DNA of 64,000 nt from Stigonema ocellatum SAG 48.90 = DSM 106950 (GCA_016903675.1 JADQBA010000010.1:1-64000), one strand, 5' to 3'. Positions 52,007 to 60,460 are shown, numbered from the stretch's first letter. Notes: generated from the sequence alone by a model not told the origin. A program made the numbers and translations.

Positions 52007-52100
52007 TAGACATAGTCGTGAAAATTAATTATACGTTCGTTGAAATCCGCTTTTGGGGCGCAAGGTCGCCGCGCCCCGTCATCATTTCTGGGGATGTCTA
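52007..52100. mobile_element. MITE, TAGACAT family, copy 2
   Basis: 94 bp from TAGACATAG to GATGTCTA. Left part GTCGTGAAAATTAATTAT is shared with copies at 18212 and 52730; inner hairpin GGGGCGCaagGTCGCCGCGCCCC. TA at both ends. Confidence 0.7.
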
Positions 52101-52121
52101 ATAACTAATCAAAGGGACATG

Positions 52122-52252
52122 ATAAGTAGATCGGCACAGAAAAACCGAACTATATGAATTTATGTAAACGTTTGTAGTTGCGCTTCAGCGCTCATATCTA
52201 GGGCGCTGAAGCGCAACTACAAACCTTTAATTATTCACGCCGACCTACTTAT
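52122..52252. mobile_element. MITE, TAAGTAGRTCGGCACA family, copy 2
   Basis: 131 bp. Ends ATAAGTAGATCGGCACAG and CGCCGACCTACTTAT; centre GTAGTTGCGCTTCAGCGC ... GCGCTGAAGCGCAACTAC. It is the reverse complement of the copy at 5450-5577 with only scattered differences. Confidence 0.82.
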
Positions 52253-52378
52253 AGCAATCCTAAATCATTTGTGAAAATCCCAAGCCTCAGAAACCCGGTT
52301 TCGTAGTAGGGGCTACTTGCAATACGCCCCTACGAAACCGGGTTTCTCGACTTTTACGAATCATTTAGGACTGCTATA
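52250..52378. mobile_element. MITE with TATAGCARTCCTAAAT ends
   Basis: 129 bp abutting the previous element. Ends TATAGCAATCCTAAATCATT and AATCATTTAGGACTGCTATA (written inward and outward respectively) are inverted repeats; inner arms AGAAACCCGGTTTCGTAG and CTACGAAACCGGGTTTCT. A solo end lies near 47115. Confidence 0.78.
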
Positions 52379-52383
52379 GCAAC

Positions 52384-52558
52384 AGGGCTATTTCATTCTG
52401 ATTTCGCCACCCACATGCCTAGGAATAAATTCCTAGGCTAATAGCTGAAGTCGGCTTAAGCCGACTAGAACTAGAAGGAATTTTAGTCCGTTTCAACGGA
52501 CTTGAGCTTTGAGCCTTGAACTTGAGTTCAAGGCTCTGGTGTAGAATGAAATAGCCCT
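52384..52558. mobile_element. MITE with AGGGCTATTTCATTCT ends and four inner hairpins
   Basis: 175 bp. Perfect 16-bp ends: AGGGCTATTTCATTCT and AGAATGAAATAGCCCT. Inside are four consecutive palindromes: CCTAGGAATAAATTCCTAGG, AGTCGGCTTAAGCCGACT, GTCCGTTTCAACGGAC and GAGCCTTGAA ... TTCAAGGCTC. Confidence 0.8.
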
Positions 52559-52560
52559 GC

Positions 52561-52650
52561 TATAGCAATCTGTGGAGGAGATACGAACACCTCTCCCAAG
52601 TCCTCCTTGTCTCCCTTGTTCCTCTTGTTCTGAAATCAAATAGGATTGCT
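52561..52650. mobile_element. MITE-like element with TATAGCAATC / GGATTGCT ends
   Basis: About 90 bp from TATAGCAATC to TAGGATTGCT. It contains TCCTTGTCTCCCTTGTTCCT units related to the GGGGACAA repeats. A relative lies at 46568-46620 (TATAGCAATCCTATTT then AAGGAGGACAAGGG). The left end is poorly matched, so the boundaries are tentative. Confidence 0.5.
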
Positions 52651-52729
52651 TCAGGGAAAAGAAAAACTAGGTAGTATCATTAGTTTCAATCCCCTAACTT
52701 TAGTTAGGGGCTAATTACGAATTATCAAT

Positions 52730-52818
52730 TAGACATCTGGTGGAAATTAATTATGCGTTATCTGAAATTATTGTAGAGACGCGAAATTTCGCGTCTCTAC
52801 TTTTTCACCAGATGTCTA
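52730..52818. mobile_element. MITE, TAGACAT family, copy 3
   Basis: 89 bp. Ends TAGACATCTGGTGGAAA and TTTTTCACCAGATGTCTA; core is the perfect palindrome GTAGAGACGCGAAA / TTTCGCGTCTCTAC, also found inside the M24 gene. TA at both ends. A small hairpin CCCCTAACTTTAGTTAGGGG at 52691-52710 precedes it. Confidence 0.8.
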
Positions 52819-52825
52819 TTACAAA

Positions 52826-53494
52826 TTAGCTGGACATTGTTGACAGTAAGGTTATCTTGATTGAACCATCGCCTTTTTTTGCAACAGAGCCATTTTCGCC
52901 TTCTAAGATAAGTTCTTGATCGGCGGCACTATTCTTGTTAAGAATTGCAGCAATTTCTTGAACACAAGCATGTAGTCGTTGAGATTCTGTAGCAGTGACA
53001 GTTGTAGTTCTCTGGTTGATTGAATCGCTTGAGCTTGACTTATGTGGGTCTATCTGCCAAAGTGGGGTTTTCTTGCTTTGATTTGTTTTTCGCCATGTTT
53101 GCGGGGTTGCGTTGTGGAACCGGAGAAACTGGCGGCTGAAATGGCGTCTATCGAAATAGCCTACGGCTTCGGCAATTCGCTCCACCGACTGTTCAGTTTC
53201 GAGGAGCAAACGTCGCGCTTCTGCCATGCGGCGTTCGATAATCCAATTCAGCACAGTCTTTCCGGTTTCTCTCCGTACAAGGTCGGTGAGGTAGGCTGGG
53301 GAACGCTGCACTGCCTCAGCTACCTCCCGAAGACTAATGGAATGTTGATAATGTGTTTCAATAAAGTGGAAGACCCGGCTCAGCAGGGGTTCGGACTGAA
53401 GCAAAAACTTTTCAAATCTTGTCAGTATCCCCGTGTCAATGGCTATGTTAACGTTATAGGAATCGATGCCATTAAGTAAGTAATTAGAGTCCAT
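52826..53494 (-). CDS. AraC/XylS-family transcriptional regulator
   Basis: 222 residues from the ATG at 53494, GGGAG upstream. The AraC-type double helix-turn-helix covers ~residues 38-135 (FHFIETHYQHSISLREVAEA, then YLTDLVRRETGKTVLNWIIE; second HTH SVERIAEAVGYFDRRHFSRQ, then FLRFHNATPQTWR). Unlike typical family members, the DNA-binding domain is N-terminal, preceded by only ~35 residues. It is followed by a ~85-residue tail of unknown type containing RLHACVQEIAAILNKNSAAD. AraC proteins bind pairs of direct repeats about two helical turns apart, which fits the CGAAA-boxes; this link is inference only. The gene is isolated on the minus strand next to the mini-element run. Confidence 0.85.
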   Translation of the reverse strand: MDSNYLLNGIDSYNVNIAIDTGILTRFEKFLLQSEPLLSRVFHFIETHYQHSISLREVAEAVQRSPAYLTDLVRRETGKTVLNWIIERRMAEARRLLLETEQSVERIAEAVGYFDRRHFSRQFLRFHNATPQTWRKTNQSKKTPLWQIDPHKSSSSDSINQRTTTVTATESQRLHACVQEIAAILNKNSAADQELILEGENGSVAKKGDGSIKITLLSTMSS

Positions 53495-53612
53495 CAGATT
53501 ACTCCCTTTGATGGGGTTAAATAGGCTACACTTGCTATGAGATGTTTCTGATAATTGGGTTCGTAAAACTTTTTAGTGAACTTTGTTGCCTAGTAAATAG
53601 CTATGTTTTCAG

Positions 53613-54179
53613 TTAAAACCTGAGCCAATGTAGCAACTCATCGAAGGCATACACATCGCGATAAAAGCTGAATTGCTTGGATTTTAAGTAGCATGCACCT
53701 CTGTGTCCGCGTCGAAGCAAAGTTTCGCTTCCCTTGGCAATTAGTTCCTTTGTTAAATCGTGAAAACAATTCCATTCACAGTACAGAGCTTCACCATTGA
53801 ACATAACAATTGGCCAAGCCATTGTTACATTTGGTTGAGCGAGAATCGCCCACCAATTTACTTCTCTATTTGTCACTGCGGTTCTGCCATAAAAGGGTCC
53901 GTCAGCACAGAAATAGACAAGATTGTTGGCGTACTCACCTGCTAAAATATCTCCTCGTCCTTGTCGCAGCGCTTCACAGTGGGTTGGCCACCAATGTTTA
54001 TTTTCTTCTTCTATTTGAACTAAGCTGTATTCTGCTGTTATTTCAGGCAACGTCTCTTCACGTAAATGGATGTATGTCTCCGCATCGCTAATCAATTTTA
54101 CTACTAGTTCATTGGAAACTAGCTCTGGCTTTGAATAATCAGCAGACAGATCATTGTAGTAGTTGGTTAACCTGGTCAT
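53613..54179 (-). CDS. NTF2/SnoaL-like hypothetical protein
   Basis: 188 residues from the ATG at 54179. The central and C-terminal part (FCADGPFYGRTAVTNREVNW, MAWPIVMFNGEALYCEWNCF, LLRRGHRGACYLKSKQFSFY, DVYAFDELLHWL) has the strand pattern of NTF2-like proteins seen in cyanobacteria and looks distantly related in fold to the SnoaL trio at 37.8-39.8 kb. No catalytic residues can be assigned. It is 118 bp upstream of the AraC gene on the same strand, so the two may be cotranscribed. Confidence 0.65.
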   Translation of the reverse strand: MTRLTNYYNDLSADYSKPELVSNELVVKLISDAETYIHLREETLPEITAEYSLVQIEEENKHWWPTHCEALRQGRGDILAGEYANNLVYFCADGPFYGRTAVTNREVNWWAILAQPNVTMAWPIVMFNGEALYCEWNCFHDLTKELIAKGSETLLRRGHRGACYLKSKQFSFYRDVYAFDELLHWLRF

Positions 54180-55379
54180 TTTAAGCCTTTACGACAGTTT
54201 TAAAAGAGTGCTGTAGTGCTAAGCTAAAATAGCACACTCTATTTGCTTGCATCGCCAGAAGACCTACCCAGCGACCGTAAGAGTTGGAGACGGGATGAAT
54301 GGCTGGCGGTGACAAGCCTGTCTGCGAACAGCGTTAGTGGTCTGACTGACAAGTGAGTAAGGAGTGAGTGCGTTTTTGCAATCTCCCAGGAAACATGAAC
54401 TCGGAGGAGGGCAATTTTTAGAAAGGTGTAACTTTGCTCTAGAAATGTTATGGCAGTCTTAATACATAAATTAGTTAGAAAGCCCCCATGCTTCAGCCGG
54501 GGGATGGAATGTGGTAAGAGAGTAATTCAGTCACCCAAATAGCGGGTGTTTAGCTCAAGTTGAGCTAGGACTATTTTCTATTTATAAACCCGCTTATAGC
54601 AAGTTAAGATAGAAAAGATAAGAAAAAAAGTTTGATTTTTTTTAATTGCCAGTTACGCAAAGTCATAATAGCAGTCGTTCTCAGCACATAGCAAGTGCAG
54701 ATATGAGGTTTTGTTAACTTTGTTAAATTTAAGTTGCTACAAGTTGCGTTCTACCATCCTTGCAACCGATAGCAAAGCATAACCCCTCTGAAGAAATACG
54801 GGAGTGGGGGGTGGGGAGTAGGGAGTGGTGGGAAGAGGGGGAATGGTGGTGTTTTTTGCATTCATCACAGGTTGGGGGTTGGTGACCTCAACTAACATGG
54901 GGGAACTTCAAGTTAGGACAAGAGGATGTCACATCAACAAAACTTAACTTTCTGTTAAGTTGATTATCTTGAGTTGCTAAAGTTTTGTGAAGCAAGCAAA
55001 CTCAAAGACTATAGGCATATTTCAATCAACTTAGTTGACAAGAGTGCCTTGAAATCAACAATAAGCAATGGCGCGAAATGCTAAATTCCTCTATATTAGC
55101 TTGGCATCTCCTCCTCCCGTCGCAGATTGAGTCTGCTGCTTGGCAGTTAGTTGAAGAGAGCGTCACTGACCCTTGACTAAAAGTTTGATCATTACCCAGA
55201 TTTTTCAGCCAGACACCATGAATCAACAGCATTGCACTCAGTGGCAAGGTTGAGCTGACAAAAGTACTGGCATTTTTCCCATTTCTATCTCAAGAGTGCA
55301 TAAGTTGATTTTGCTTACACCTATTAAGAAGATAGCTATGAAGCTCATTCATGCTTTGCTTAACTTTAGTTGTGCAAAT
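54180..55379. other. Long gene-poor region with a transposon-like hairpin
   Basis: 1.2 kb without an intact gene. A plus-strand frame ending near 54355 (SPEDLPSDRKSWRRDEWLAV ... and stop) looks codon-like but matches nothing I recognise. At 54482-54504 the hairpin GCCCCCATGCTTCAGCCGGGGG resembles the 3' hairpin of IS200/IS605-type elements, where it ends the guide RNA next to tnpB. No tnpB frame is present. A GGGAGTGGGGGGTGGGGAGT repeat occurs at ~54800-54842. The minus-strand frame at 55026-55247 shows no domain. Confidence 0.4.
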
Positions 55380-55381
55380 TA

Positions 55382-55481
55382 CAGCAATTTTCACCTTTAT
55401 TAGACCACAGTCTTAGCGGCGTAAGGGCGCAAGGCATTGCGCCCCTACAAATGGTGTGGTTCATTTATGTGAAAACTGCTG
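55382..55481. mobile_element. MITE, CAGC...GCTG family flanked by TA, copy 1
   Basis: 100 bp with TA on each side. Ends CAGCAATTTTCACC and GTGAAAACTGCTG; inner GTAAGGGCGCAAGGCATTGC / GCGCCCCTAC palindrome. It is the same family as the copy that interrupts the GDSL gene (58969-59059). It lies 36 bp before the ThDP gene and so forms part of its promoter region. Confidence 0.85.
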
Positions 55482-55517
55482 TAAGTAAGGTTTTATATCA
55501 AAAGTGATTATCCGAAC

Positions 55518-57266
55518 ATGATATTACCTCTTGCGGATGTCCAGCAAAACCCACGATTGGACATGGCGTCTGTCAAAACAAGTCAGCAACTTGCACCTGT
55601 CTCGGTGGCCTCTGTGGTGGTCAAGATGCTGGAGGATATGGGAGTGCGGTATGCTTTTGGTGTGTCGGGGGGTGCGATCGCACCTCTCTGGCATCAGCTA
55701 CAACACAGTTCAATCCAGGTACTTCATTTTCGTCACGAAGCAGGAGCAGCTTTTGCTGCCACCGAGGCGTACTTTGCTAGTGGTCGCCCGGTCGTAGTGT
55801 TTACCACAACAGGTCCGGGGATCACGAATGCACTGACCGGACTCTTTGCTGCACGCTGGGAGGGTGCGAAGGTAATTTTCCTCTCGCCTTCCACCTCCAC
55901 ATCGCAACGCGGACGGTGGGGTTTTCAGGAAACCAGCGCTTACACTATGCCTATCTCTGGTATTTTTACATCGGGATCGCTATTCGACTATGCTAGCACT
56001 CTCGAATGCAGTGATGAACTCCCAGAAGTCTATCGACGGCTGGCAAAAGGCTTAGCCCAGCCTGGTGGGTTTGTAGCACACTTGAGTATCCCCACCAATA
56101 TCCAAACAAGCTTAGTCGAGACATCGTTACCACGAGTGACTCTCTCTTTTGCTACCGCAACCGCAAGTGAAGAAACCATCTCAGAATGTGCACGGTTACT
56201 GTCTGAAGGACCATTTGCGATTTGGATCGGCTTTGGTGCGCGGAATGCAGCAGCCGAGATTCGCCAGCTTGCTGAGAGAACAGGGGCGGCGGTGATGTGT
56301 TCTCCGCGCGGCAAAGGTATTTTTCCCGAAGACCATCCTCAATTTGTGGGAGTCACGGGCTTTGCTGGTCATGAGTCTGTTTTGAGGTATATGCAAGAGT
56401 ATCGTCCTCTGCGGACGCTGGTACTCGGAACACGCCTTGGTGAATTTACCTCGTTTTGGAACCCCGATATGATCCCCAAGCGGGGTTTTGTGCATGTTGA
56501 CATTGACCCAGAAATACCAGGAACGGCTTATCCATCCGCCGAGACGTTTGCTATCCAGTCCGACGTGGGAATGTTTGTAAAGGCGTTATTGAAGCACTTC
56601 CTGAAGCGTCAGAGCCGAGCAAAAACCCTATTGCTGCCAAGACCTAAGCGTAATGCAATCAATCCAAGCACAGGTAGTCCGGTGGGCCCCGAGGTACTTA
56701 TGAATGTAATTCAACGGATAATTGTTGAGGGCAGTGATGCAGTGGTGATGACTGAGGCAGGTAACTCGTTTGCTTGGGGAAATCATATGCTGCGATTTAA
56801 CAAGCCGGGTCGTTATCGGGTCAGCACTGGATTTGGAGCAATGGGTCATGCTGTAACGGGCATTGTCGGATATGCCCTAGCTCGTAATGGCAAGGCGATC
56901 GCCATCGTTGGAGATGGTGCCATGCTCATGAACAGTGAGATCAGCACTGCCGTGCAACACCAGATTCCTGCTGTTTGGATTGTACTAAACGACTCGAATT
57001 ACAATATGTGCAACCAAGGAATGGCAATGTTAGGGTTCGAGGGTATAAACGCGAAAATCTCACAGACTAATTTCGTCAAGATTGCCCAGGGGATGGGAGC
57101 TGATGGCATCCGCGTTGAAAGGGAATCTGACATTCAAGCAGCACTAGAGAAAGCGCTTGTCTCGACTTGTCCTTTCGTTGTTGATGTCATAATCGACTCT
57201 ACCCAGCCAGCGCCGATTGGGAGTCGTATTCATAACTTGATTTCGCACTTAACTACAAATCATTGA
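55518..57266 (+). CDS. ThDP-binding enzyme (acetolactate-synthase/decarboxylase-like)
   Basis: 582 residues from the ATG at 55518; an ATG at 55563 is an alternative. Pyrimidine domain with the activating Glu (VLHFRHEAGAAFAATEAYFA), central domain, and pyrophosphate domain with IAIVGDGAMLMNSEIS and NDSNYN closing the GDG-x26-N motif. The N-terminal AFGVSGGAIAPLWHQL recalls the ThDP enzymes of cyanobacterial secondary-metabolite clusters, including the scytonemin acyloin synthase, but the scytonemin partner genes are absent. It is 13 bp before a KASIII-like gene. It would make an acyloin or aldehyde from a 2-oxoacid; substrates are unknown. It is only distantly related to the ThDP protein at 36073. 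Confidence 0.87.
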   Translation: MILPLADVQQNPRLDMASVKTSQQLAPVSVASVVVKMLEDMGVRYAFGVSGGAIAPLWHQLQHSSIQVLHFRHEAGAAFAATEAYFASGRPVVVFTTTGPGITNALTGLFAARWEGAKVIFLSPSTSTSQRGRWGFQETSAYTMPISGIFTSGSLFDYASTLECSDELPEVYRRLAKGLAQPGGFVAHLSIPTNIQTSLVETSLPRVTLSFATATASEETISECARLLSEGPFAIWIGFGARNAAAEIRQLAERTGAAVMCSPRGKGIFPEDHPQFVGVTGFAGHESVLRYMQEYRPLRTLVLGTRLGEFTSFWNPDMIPKRGFVHVDIDPEIPGTAYPSAETFAIQSDVGMFVKALLKHFLKRQSRAKTLLLPRPKRNAINPSTGSPVGPEVLMNVIQRIIVEGSDAVVMTEAGNSFAWGNHMLRFNKPGRYRVSTGFGAMGHAVTGIVGYALARNGKAIAIVGDGAMLMNSEISTAVQHQIPAVWIVLNDSNYNMCNQGMAMLGFEGINAKISQTNFVKIAQGMGADGIRVERESDIQAALEKALVSTCPFVVDVIIDSTQPAPIGSRIHNLISHLTTNH

Positions 57267-57279
57267 GAGGAAATTGGAC

Positions 57280-58419
57280 ATGGTGCATCCCGAAGTAGGC
57301 ATTTCTTCGCTCGCATTGAGCTTTCCTAGCATTAGACTGAAGAAAGATTATTACAGAGAAAATTACCCAGATTTGGTTGCGGCTGCTGAGCAAAAAAGCT
57401 TGGCAAGGCTGTTTTCGCTGGGTGACTTCCCGAACAGCAACGAGTATGAGTTAGAGATGACGCCCTATATAAAAGACCCTTTTCGTGGTACTGTTGAGCG
57501 GCGAGTGCTTGGATCAGGGGAGTCATCGCTAACATTGGAGTATCGTGCAGCAATGGACACCCTTGACGCGGCAAAGCTTTCTCCCAATGACTTAGATCTG
57601 CTGCTCGTCGCCTCATTCTTACCTGAACAAATAGGCTTTGGCAATGCAGCCTTCCTTGCTCGTCAACTCGGTATGTCCTGTGCTGCATGGAATCTTGATG
57701 CAACATGCGCTTCAACCCCGATTGCGCTTCAAACTGCTTGTGCCTTGGTACAAGCTGGAGGGTATCGCAATGCGCTGGTGGTCATTTCATGTACGTACTC
57801 TCGCTTTTTTGATCAAAATGATACTCTCTCATGGTTTTTTAGCGACGGCGCTGGAGCTTTCTTAGTCAGTGATATCAAACCAAACCAAGGCATTCTTGGC
57901 TCAAAGACCGTTAATACCAGCGTGTTGTGTGACCAATTCCCTTTTAAACTCACTCAAGATGAGCAGGGCAATCCCCTGCTCCGTATGCAGGTGCTTAAGG
58001 GCACAAACAAAGTTGTCGGCGAAACGGCTGTAGAGCTTCTGAGTACATGTTGCCTTGGCGCTATCGCTGCTGCTAATGTGACGCTAGAGCAAATCGACTT
58101 TTTTATTTTCAACACACCCACTGCTTGGTTTGCAAGCTTCTGTACGCGTGTACTGGGCATTGACCCAGAGCGCACGATCAATGTCTACCCTCTGTATGCA
58201 AACATTGGACCAACACTGTCCCTAGCCAATCTGTACCACGCTGCACAGTTGGGCAAAATTCGCGAAAATGACCTAGTTCTTATCTATGGCTTTGGTGCAG
58301 CCAGCTCTGCCTCTGCAAGTGTAATGCGCTGGGGCAATGTGGCGCTAGGTCCGGTTCCGGTCAATGAACTTGATTTGGCAGTCAAAAGTTCCTCACACAG
58401 AATCCCTGCTCCTTTATAA
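57280..58419 (+). CDS. KASIII-like (thiolase-fold) condensing enzyme with altered triad
   Basis: 379 residues from the ATG at 57280 with GAGAGGA upstream. The thiolase fold of 3-oxoacyl-ACP synthase III is clear: nucleophile Cys in NLDATCASTPIAL (~residue 145), FFSDGAGAFLV (~190), the Asn in NVYPLYANIGPT (~310) and the C-terminal LVLIYGFGAASSAS. The catalytic His expected in the D-x-x-x-x-H-Q-A-N motif is replaced: the segment reads IDFFIFNTPTAWFA. Such variants often act as acyltransferases rather than decarboxylative condensing enzymes. It lies between the ThDP gene (13 bp) and the broken GDSL gene (38 bp), in what looks like one operon. Confidence 0.83.
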   Translation: MVHPEVGISSLALSFPSIRLKKDYYRENYPDLVAAAEQKSLARLFSLGDFPNSNEYELEMTPYIKDPFRGTVERRVLGSGESSLTLEYRAAMDTLDAAKLSPNDLDLLLVASFLPEQIGFGNAAFLARQLGMSCAAWNLDATCASTPIALQTACALVQAGGYRNALVVISCTYSRFFDQNDTLSWFFSDGAGAFLVSDIKPNQGILGSKTVNTSVLCDQFPFKLTQDEQGNPLLRMQVLKGTNKVVGETAVELLSTCCLGAIAAANVTLEQIDFFIFNTPTAWFASFCTRVLGIDPERTINVYPLYANIGPTLSLANLYHAAQLGKIRENDLVLIYGFGAASSASASVMRWGNVALGPVPVNELDLAVKSSSHRIPAPL

Positions 58420-58457
58420 AATATATATCAAGATTCAAGCATATCTTGGAGTTGACT

Positions 58458-59520
58458 GTGCAAAGACAAATTATAGCAACAGGATTTTTCCTGTTATCTT
58501 TCTTTTTTGCACTCAAAGTCTCGGCAAAGAATTATGACGAGATTTATGTCTTTGGCGACAGCTTTTCTGATACGGGTAATGTATTTGATGCCACAAATGG
58601 AGCCATTCCCCCAAGTCCAGCCTACTTTAATGGACGTTTTTCTAATGGTCCTGTTTGGGTGGAATATCTTGCACAAGACTTGGGATTGACCTTAAATCCT
58701 CACAACGACTTCGCCTTTGGGGGGGCTACCACAGGAGTCGATAACATCAACGTTCCTGGGTTACCGGCATTGCAGCAGCAGATCAGTAGCTTTACGGCAG
58801 AAAATCCGTCTGCTGATCCCAACGCCCTCTATATCGTGTGGGCTGGTGCTAATGATTACTTCAATTACTTTTTGGGTAATATTCCCAACCCTAACCAGAC
58901 TGTTGCAAATTTATCAGATGCGGTGACATCGCTTGCTACCGATGGCGCTAAAGAGATCATGGTAGTTACAGCTATTTTCAGGTAAATAGACCACAGTTGT
59001 AAGGGCGCAATGCCTTGCGCCCTTACAAAAGGTGTGGTTCATTTGTGTGAAAACTGCTGTAATCTGCCAGATTTGGGAAAGTTTCCGGTTGCAAACTTTA
59101 ATAGTCAGATCCCGGACATATTCAGCACTTTGACTAGTACACATAACTCTGACTTCAATAGAACCATCAGTTTTTTGGACCAGCAACTCTCCTCTGATAT
59201 CAACATCATTCCTCTCGATGTTAATTCCTTATATAATAGACATCTCCGATCCGGGGGAATTCAGTTTCACTGACGTAACCGATTATTGCATACAAGACTT
59301 ATCGGTAGTGCCCTTAACTTTGCCTACGCAACCAGTTGCGTGTAACCCAGACCAGTTTTTATTTTGGGACCCAGTTCATCCAACGACTGCCACTCATAAG
59401 CTAATCGGAGAATTAGCATTTTCAGATCTGACGTCACAGACTGTACCTGAACCTTCTGCTGTGTTAGGAGTGTTAGCGTTTGGTGCTTTAGGTGCAGTAT
59501 CGCTATGGAAACGCAAATAG
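58458..59520 (+). pseudogene. GDSL/SGNH hydrolase with PEP-CTERM tail, disrupted by a MITE and a frameshift
   Basis: Extracellular SGNH esterase: signal peptide at the start (GTG 58458), GDSF block with the nucleophile Ser (YVFGDSFSDTGN), FGGATTG and the WAGANDYF block. The frame stops at 58983-58985 inside a 91-bp mini-element. Removing the element and one TA (93 bp) restores AKEIMVV-NLPDLGKFPVANF without changing frame. A second lesion, a frameshift near 59235 (after DVNSLY), is needed to reach the block with the catalytic Asp-x-x-His (FWDPVHPT) and the C-terminal sorting signal VPEPSAVLGVLAFGAL ... WKRK. The gene is thus broken twice. It would have been the third gene of the ThDP-KASIII operon. 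Confidence 0.88.
58969..59059. mobile_element. MITE, CAGC...GCTG family, inserted in GDSL gene with TA duplication
   Basis: 91 bp flanked by TA at 58967-58968 and 59060-59061. Ends CAGCTATTTTCAGG and GTGAAAACTGCTG; inner palindrome GTAAGGGCGCAATGCC ... GCGCCCTTAC. TA duplication is the hallmark of IS630/Tc1/mariner-type transposition. A third, truncated relative lies at 44951-44996. Confidence 0.92.
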
Positions 59521-59570
59521 CTATCAGTTTATGCAAAACAAACGAATCAAAAAGGAAGGGGAGTATACGC

Positions 59571-60320
59571 ATGATAAGTCAATTGTATGGAAAAGTTGCG
59601 CTAGTTACAGGGGCTTCATCAGGCATTGGTCGGGCGACAGCGCTGGCATTTGCACGTGCTGGAGCGAAAGTCGTGGTTGCTAGTCGTCGCATCACCAACG
59701 GAGAAGAGACCGTGCACCGCATACATGATCTTGGAGGTGAGGGTAATTTTGTCAAGACCGATGTGTCAAAAGCTGCTGAAGTAGAGGTGCTAGTCAACAA
59801 GACCATTGATTTCTATGGTCGTCTAGACTACGCTTGCAACAATGCTGGTATTCCGTCCTCTAGTCCACTCATTGATATCTCCGAAGAGGACTGGGATCGC
59901 GTGCTCAACGTTAATCTCAAAGGAACATGGCTTTGTCTCAAGTATGAGATCCAGGCGATGCTCAAACAAGGTGGCGGTGCAATTGTGAACGTGGCTTCCA
60001 TTGGTGGTGTCATCGGCTGTGAAGGGCTGACCAGTTACTGTGCCAGTAAAGGTGGGGTTATTGCCTTAACTCGATCAGCGGCACTAGAATATGCCCAATC
60101 CGGCATCCGGATCAATGCTGTCAGTCCTGGTTGCATCCAGACAGATATACTGGCTAGTGTCCCAAAAGACATACTTGCTCAAATCAAGGCAGCGCATCCG
60201 GTAGGACGTATTGGCAAACCAGAGGAAATTGCAGAAGCTGTACTATGGTTGTGTTCCGATGCGGCTTCCTTCGTAATGGGGCATAATATGATCATTGATG
60301 GGGCATATACCGCACAGTAA
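59571..60320 (+). CDS. Short-chain dehydrogenase/reductase
   Basis: 249 residues from the ATG at 59571, with AAGGAAGGGGAG upstream; a longer frame would overlap the GDSL remnant. TGASSGIGRATALAFA cofactor motif (residues 13-28), NNAGIPS (~89), the Ser of NVASIGG (~143), the Tyr-Lys of YCASKGG (~156) and FVMGHNMIIDGAYTAQ at the end. It is of the 3-oxoacyl-reductase/glucose-dehydrogenase-like type. Its place after a ThDP enzyme, a KASIII-like enzyme and a GDSL hydrolase suggests that it reduces the keto group of their product. It is about 38% distinct in motifs from the SDR at 41465 and belongs to the same broad group. Confidence 0.87.
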   Translation: MISQLYGKVALVTGASSGIGRATALAFARAGAKVVVASRRITNGEETVHRIHDLGGEGNFVKTDVSKAAEVEVLVNKTIDFYGRLDYACNNAGIPSSSPLIDISEEDWDRVLNVNLKGTWLCLKYEIQAMLKQGGGAIVNVASIGGVIGCEGLTSYCASKGGVIALTRSAALEYAQSGIRINAVSPGCIQTDILASVPKDILAQIKAAHPVGRIGKPEEIAEAVLWLCSDAASFVMGHNMIIDGAYTAQ

Positions 60321-60460
60321 GGTGAGGATTTGTGTAAAAATAACCTGAACAATTTTTATGTGGAAGCTAGATTTGCAATGTGTTTGAAATAAAATTTTTA
60401 CAAGTTATTTTGTGACTTGTGTTACTTAAAGGATAATTTTGCCGATCAGTAAACCCAATT

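Noticed and set aside
55026..55247. 73-codon minus-strand frame
   Set aside because: No domain, no ribosome binding site and low complexity around it.
55518..60320. Scytonemin biosynthesis cluster
   Set aside because: The ThDP enzyme resembles the scytonemin acyloin synthase, but the tryptophan dehydrogenase, cyclase and other partner genes are absent.
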